Shown piece by piece: positions 59,097 to 64,000 of a stretch of DNA of 64,000 bases. Position 1 is the stretch's first letter; each line of letters opens with the position of its first letter. A program made the translations under genes and the position numbers. This stretch comes from Magicicada septendecula (taxonomy: Eukaryota > Arthropoda > Insecta > Hemiptera > Cicadidae): contig CM068367.1 of assembly GCA_034769895.1 (NCBI GenBank), forward strand, positions 352,935,961 through 352,999,960. Reading direction: 5' to 3'. The notes beneath the pieces are model-generated. The model was not told the DNA's origin. It searched no databases and saw only the letters and a list, made by a program, of their open reading frames with translations.

Positions 59097-59563
59097 GTAC
59101 TGAAATTTTGGATGCTGGTCAGGTCTGTTCGGACATGAACCAACTCCACAAACATATGGTAAAAATGTTGCCAGTCAATTATGTTACCTGCAAAGCAGGG
59201 TAGTTTAATTGGTTGTAATTGAATAGGAGGCGTATTGAATGTGACGACTTCGGACTGATTTAGTATTTTCTTGCTCATCTCTTCGGTATGATCTAATAAA
59301 TTTTGCAACTTGCATTCTATGTTGCACAAATCATCTTCCGTCTGAACTCTATCACTAATGGATGCAAAATCAGAGTCCTCAGACTCAATTTGCGTTTGAA
59401 TCTCGTCATATTTGGCGGATAGCTCCATCAGATGACAAAGCTTTATTTTTAGCACATGGTGATCATGCGTATCGTGATCAAAATTATCCGCGTAGGTGTT
59501 TATGAGCGATATAGAGGCCTTGATCGTGCCACGCTTTTTGATCAGTGCCTTCATATTAGTCAT
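59081..59563 (-). pseudogene. BEL/Pao gag, N-terminal part (DUF1759)
   Basis: 160 codons from MTNMKALIKKRGTIK through a helical region (YDEIQTQIESED) to the DUF1759 hallmark LPCFAGNIIDWQHFYHMF. The frame is lost by an apparent single-base deletion at about 59100 (after SIQNF); the downstream frame at 59096 continues the same protein with QYLHSSLRDEA. The ATG at 59563 is the first after the leader and fits the family. Confidence 0.9.
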
Positions 59564-60447
59564 GATTGTGTATCACTGACGATTTGAACGATAATAAGAA
59601 AAAACTGAGTGCATGCAGAGAGATGAACAAGACCATGCAGGCTATCTAAATTACAGTCACGCTACAACGCGGTAACCATTGATTAACACATCTCAGACTA
59701 ATTCTATATTGTAATAAATACTGATATAGGCGGCATATACAATATAGCAGTATAATCCCTATTGCTATGAACGCTATTTTTTTTTTTTTTTTTAATATGG
59801 TTTACAATTAAAAGCTTGTTAAGTTATTTAAATTTGTGATTGATTCACAGAAAAAAATTATAAGCTTGTTAAGTTCGCAAAAGATTCCAAGTTCATAATC
59901 AAATGAAACTGATATAAGAAAAAAGTTATATTATTATATTTTTTTAAATACTGCTTCTTTTAATTGAATGCCCTTAAAAGATATACAAAATTATGCAAAA
60001 TTGAAAGATCATAGAAACATAAATTTATAGTCACTTGGCATGTGGTACTTATCGACATGTTCAAGAAGGTCTCAGAGCGTGTCGAATCCTTGGCAGTCCC
60101 ATCCGGCACCCATGAATTGACGATGTAGACACGGTCGATGCCTGTCAGGTGATGTCTAAAGTGGTCGGATTCTGCATAGGCTGGCTGCTTTGGATTTTCC
60201 CAAAATGATGAATGCCACATGGTGATGGTGCTCAAATGCTGAAATAATGCTTCGAACGATCCGGTCGGCGAAGTATGGCGTCCCCAAAGTCATGCAATGC
60301 GTGCTCCAGATATGGTTAATAATTACAGAACTGCTGATCCAAATTATGTTGTTAAATGCTGATAGGGCCTGCTAATTGAACTGAATCCATGAAATGAATA
60401 ATCCGTGGAATAAATTGTATGTGGAATGAATCATCCATAAAATTAAT
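59564..60447. other. 5' leader of the BEL/Pao element
   Basis: About 0.9 kb between the primer site and gag, AT-rich, with a T tract at 59770-59792. No credible gene; the 91-codon minus-strand frame at 59960-60235 has no family features. Confidence 0.6.
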
Positions 60448-60470
60448 GGTCCGGCCGGCGAAGGACCAAA
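60448..60470 (-). other. primer binding site of the BEL/Pao element
   Basis: Directly after the 5' LTR the minus strand reads TTTGGTCCTTCGCCGGCC, the TTTGGTCCTTCG form common in BEL/Pao elements. Confidence 0.75.
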
Positions 60471-60885
60471 TGTTGCATGCTCAACGCTCTCGAATATTTC
60501 TAGAGTTAGTATTGCAATACGAAGTGCTGCTGGTATAGGAATCGGAAATGTGTTTTTTAAATGAAGAAGTGGACTGTATGAAATCTGAGTTAAATAGCCA
60601 TTTATTGAAAAATTATATAATGAAGCGCAGGCCCATGCAATTACGTATGGCGTACATTGCCAAGATACATAACGATAGAAGAACAAAAAATTGTATAAAG
60701 AAGTTACATTATTAAAATTCACATTGCCCCGGCTAGCAAATGGAAGAGAGTAGTGATCAGATGAAAGGCTGAGTTTTAACTAACTAATTGTCGCAGCTCG
60801 CCGTAGCGACCTGTACTTTCAGCGAATGACGTAAGTGCGTGGGCTGATTGCGCGCGAGTATGTAAACAGATACAAAGGTTTAACA
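60471..60885 (-). repeat. 5' LTR of the BEL/Pao element
   Basis: 415 bp; identical to the 3' LTR apart from three substitutions and an 8-bp insertion near 60675. Confidence 0.95.
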
Positions 60886-61157
60886 TATTCCATCAAAAAG
60901 AAATATCATTTTTGTTATCAACTCCATCATCACTACAAACATTGATCATACAAAATACAATGTACTTGTCAACAGCATATCAGCTGATGCACTACCAGAA
61001 TATCAACATAACCTTAACACAATACATTTAACACCAATACAAATTTATTTACAATTTTCGTCATATCCTGTTATTGTTTACCACACCTCATTACATAAGT
61101 AAGCCAAGTAATTATACCATTAACTCAAATAATTAAATGTTCATTAGTAATAAATAT

Positions 61158-61910
61158 CTAACCACCGTCGTCGAAAATTAGAATGATGCCCCCATTACAC
61201 ATTTCAGTTTTATTTACATACATTGTACGATAACCCTTTATGTAATAACCATTTAAATCTTTTTTATCCATTTTACCATAATAATAATCCCCAGGGTTAT
61301 CCGCCATTATTATTTTATCATATGCCAAGTCGACATTAGTGTTTTTGGTCCGGTCTCCATTAGTATTTTCTGCCTCAATTAAATAGTTTATACTTTCATC
61401 ACTATAGCCATCATCTGCTATTAGTACGCTAATTCTCACAACAGGTAAGTGTTTATTATTATCCCTATAATCATCTACTACTGTGCTGATTGCTTTAATC
61501 TTATTACAAGGTAAGTCACCAATATCATCATCAGTTACCTCAGTCTCATTACTAGGTAAGTTAATTTTATCACCTCCCTCTCTAGTTATAATCTCCATTA
61601 AATCTTTATAACCTCTCTTTACCTTGAACAACTCTATCTCTCTATCTCTTGCTTTATGATCACTTTCCCAACCCAATTTCACATTCTCACTCCACGCAGA
61701 GGGAAATACAACAACATTACTTAAACACCATCTGGCCTTACCAGATACACACAAATAACCTAGTGGACTATTTGCCGACACATTGTCACCCAAATATCCT
61801 GCTGAGAAAATCTTATTCTCTAATATCACTTGTGAAGTCTTTACTCCACATTTAAAACCCCAGCAAAATTTGCCCCCTGTACCCACTCTACCTTTAAACT
61901 CTCTTTCCAT
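61158..61910 (-). pseudogene. gag-like protein of A2, C-terminal part
   Basis: 250 codons. Blocks FPSAWSENVKLGWE, REIELFKVKRGYKDL, HLPVVRISVL and the terminal FDDGG match A1. Between them is an acidic, Asn/Asp-rich linker. It overlaps the preceding frame by 70 bp in another register, so one frameshift separates them. No known domain; gag-like by position. Confidence 0.65.
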
Positions 61911-62407
61911 TCTTTCTCCAACTTGTCAACACTCACTAAAACTCCATGCTTAACCTCAACTCTCATTCTATTCTCATTATCACTACTATTACTTACCGTA
62001 TCATACTTGGATACTTCATCTTCAGCTACTTTGTTATTATTATTCACCCTTATTTCACCCTTGTTAATTATTTCATCATCATAATTAACATTAGTACTCA
62101 CCTTGTTTACTGCCAACTGTTTTGCACTTAAACTAACCCCATTATGATTATCACTTGTATTAACCTCACCTACCTCGTCATTTTTTGTTTCCACTGTACT
62201 TAAACTAACACGGTTGTTTGTCAAAGTATCGTCATCATTATTACCTCCACTATCAGAACTACTTACCTGGTTTATGTCACTTTCTTTCTCTAGTTTCCAC
62301 CTTTCATTTCGTTCTTTCATATTATTACTTAATCCCCTGATATCATTTCTTAGTTCTTTGAACATTTTACTCTGTTGCTCTAAAAGCAACTGCATCATAT
62401 TCGTCAT
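61841..62407 (-). pseudogene. gag-like protein of A2, coiled-coil and linker part
   Basis: 188 codons from TNMMQLLLEQQSKMF, a coiled-coil start matching A1, through a low-complexity Asn/Ser/Asp linker with repeated V-S/N steps (NQVSSS, NKVSTN, DEVSKY), to VLVSVDKLEKEWKESLKVEW. The true start is probably the ATG at 62622, upstream of a frameshift near 62490. Confidence 0.65.
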
Positions 62408-62837
62408 ATCATTATTGTCAAATTGTTTATTTTTATTGATTGAGGTTGGGGTTAACTGAATCCCAGAGTCATCTATAACAGCTGATTCATTTAATTCTCT
62501 ATCTGGACTACGATTGGAGTTGAATGAATCTCCAACCAGCTCATAACCGTTGACTCGGTCACTGCTTGAATTTCTGACTTATTAACGCCAGTTACATTTA
62601 TTTGATTCTCTATATTCTCCATTTTTTATATTATGGTGGCTTACACATACAATTATAATCACACTTTGAATTCAATTTATAGTTTTACTTTACTACTTTT
62701 TAACCCCAATCTATACTCATTTACAACAGCGCCCTCACTCCCAAATAATCCGTCTCTGCAACTAAAATTAGGTCTAGTTTATATAATTAAAATAAATTAT
62801 ACCTTCGGGTTCACCTCCAGGGTCCTATGGACGAACC

Positions 62838-63080
62838 TGTTGCAGAAATGATTATTTGGGTTTGAGTAGCAAAATAATTACGCTAACACAGAATGGTTTT
62901 ACAAGCCCTCTTTCTTTATTCTTATTCAACAATCCATCAATTTTTTAATATCCTTAATATTAAAATTCTTCAAGACAAACTTCCCAAAAACATAAAATTT
63001 ATTGATTATTAAATGCTATAACAAGGTTACTTAGAATAACATTTACTAGTCAACCAGTACTTTGACTCTATAGCCATGCA

Positions 63081-63150
<70 letters not shown>

Positions 63151-63987
63151 TTTACATTGTTACTTTTCCCCGTTTATTGAGATCTCAAAATTGTTTTAGT
63201 CATTCCCGTATATGAATTTAAATTCTGTTGATGGTTTTAAGTTAAAAATTGGTTATGTATTCAAAAAGTTGCAACTTTAAAACTGTAAGATTTAAAAGTT
63301 TGGTCAATTTGTTATTGATTGTACTTAACCATTCCGCTGGTGTCTCTGTGAGTTGCACAATCACTTTCTATTCAACCTTCCGGTTCACTCCGCGAGTTTT
63401 TTGATTAAACTATTAAATTTGCTCCATTGTTGTGACAGTTCATCACCACTGTATAAATTAAAATGATACTCGTTATTTAGTCGGCCAACTGTATAATTGC
63501 TCGCGAGCACTGATATGGGTAACCGCGGGTTAGTGCATCTGCGTGGTTCAAAAGATCTTAGTCGAATGTTTAATTGCTCACACACTGGTTACTGGAACCG
63601 CGCACTCATTTGCTGACCCGCGTGGCTCTGTAGTTTCTCGTCGACTGGGGTATTGCAACTGAAAGTGTTGATCCGGCTACGCTCCAACGTATGTGTTTCA
63701 TAGCGCCTTCTGATTGGCTGGTTTAAACTGGGCCAACGATGACTACTACTTTTTACCGCCTGATGACTTTGATGGGTTACATTTGCCTTCTCTGTAATTC
63801 ACAGATGTCCTGGATTGCAGGTGATTGCATAACGTGTCTAGACGAACTGACGCCAAACATAAACATCGGCTGATGTTTCTTAATAAGATTACATGTCTCT
63901 TGGTTAAACAGAGGTTCCCCAAAAGTTGTACAATAGTTGTGTTGGCATTTATTAAAATTCTTTATCACCCCATTCTGTCCCATTACA
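62838..63987 (-). mobile_element. LTR of the gag-only family (LTR-a, right copy)
   Basis: 1150 bp with the same TGTAATGGGACAG start and TGCAACA end as 52542-53671. It is longer mainly because of the CT repeat. The bases outside it (63988-64000) are not the PPT, so this is the 5' LTR of A2, and the element enters from flanking DNA here. Confidence 0.85.
63082..63148. repeat. CT microsatellite
   Basis: About 33 CT units inside LTR-a; the other LTR-a copy has only short interrupted runs at the same place. Confidence 0.95.
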
Positions 63988-64000
63988 CTCTAATCTTACA

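Larger units (their letters stand above)
54721..60885 (-). mobile_element. BEL/Pao LTR retrotransposon, 6165 bp, defective
   Basis: Flanked by the 5-bp duplication TATTC (54716-54720 and 60886-60890), the BEL/Pao norm. LTRs are at 54721-55127 and 60471-60885. Reading on the minus strand: 5' LTR, primer site, leader, gag, protease, a stub of reverse transcriptase, then integrase. Most of the reverse transcriptase and RNase H are deleted, two frameshifts and at least two stops are visible, so it cannot move on its own. Confidence 0.95.
60886..62837 (-). mobile_element. internal region A2, 5' part
   Basis: This resumes A2 after the BEL insertion. It begins with TATTC and matches A1 from about 50800 to 52541, including the leader (GGTTCGTCCATAGGACCC, CCCGAAGGTATA) and the gag-like gene. 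With 53672-54720 it gives a 3.0-kb internal region, again without polymerase. Confidence 0.75.

Noticed and set aside
1..64000. CRISPR arrays, operons, bacterial promoters, tRNA or rRNA genes
   Set aside because: No spacer-repeat layout, no prokaryotic gene organisation and no recognisable RNA gene; the tandem repeats are satellite and LTRs.

Overview
This window is a transposon- and satellite-dominated stretch of a eukaryotic, most likely insect, genome. Evidence: no bacterial-style operons; AT-rich background; one mariner, at least two hAT insertions, one BEL/Pao retrotransposon and several LTR families, nested in one another. I find no host gene, tRNA or rRNA. The order of insect cannot be settled from this sequence.

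Positions 1-36008 form one composite tandem array. Its base is a GC- and CpG-rich satellite with a period of about 260 bp. Into one monomer type an AT-rich, LTR-like element of 3538 bp (TG...CA ends, 4-bp target duplication ACGG) was inserted once. The satellite plus insert were then amplified together, giving five copies of the insert (the first cut by the window edge) separated by satellite blocks of 12, 27, 7, 7 and about 18.5 monomers. Uninterrupted monomers of the same type inside the blocks are the empty target sites.

Positions 36009-45618 are a nest. A gag-like reading frame (45526-45618, minus) is broken by a mariner (right end 45524). The mariner transposase is split by an 8124-bp hAT (36905-45028, TSD ATTGCAAC) that carries an intact 811-codon transposase, and is cut again by a second hAT end at 36450. 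The first hAT contains a solo LTR (37073-40205, TSD ATAT) that is a diverged relative of the LTR-like insert in the satellite array. Positions 45619-48313 look like the leader and LTR of the retrotransposon whose gag was hit by the mariner, with a 270-bp-arm inverted repeat inside the leader.

Positions 48593-63987 hold a second LTR-internal tandem arrangement on the minus strand: LTR (62838-63987), internal region, LTR (52542-53671), related internal region, diverged LTR (48593 to about 49662). Both internal regions encode only an acidic, Asn-rich gag-like protein, now broken, and no polymerase. The right-hand internal region is split by a 6165-bp BEL/Pao element (54721-60885, TSD TATTC) that has lost its reverse transcriptase by an in-frame deletion.

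The points most worth a second look are the LTR/satellite composite repeat, the gag-only LTR family with clustered splice-donor-like octamers, the intact hAT, and the long inverted repeat.
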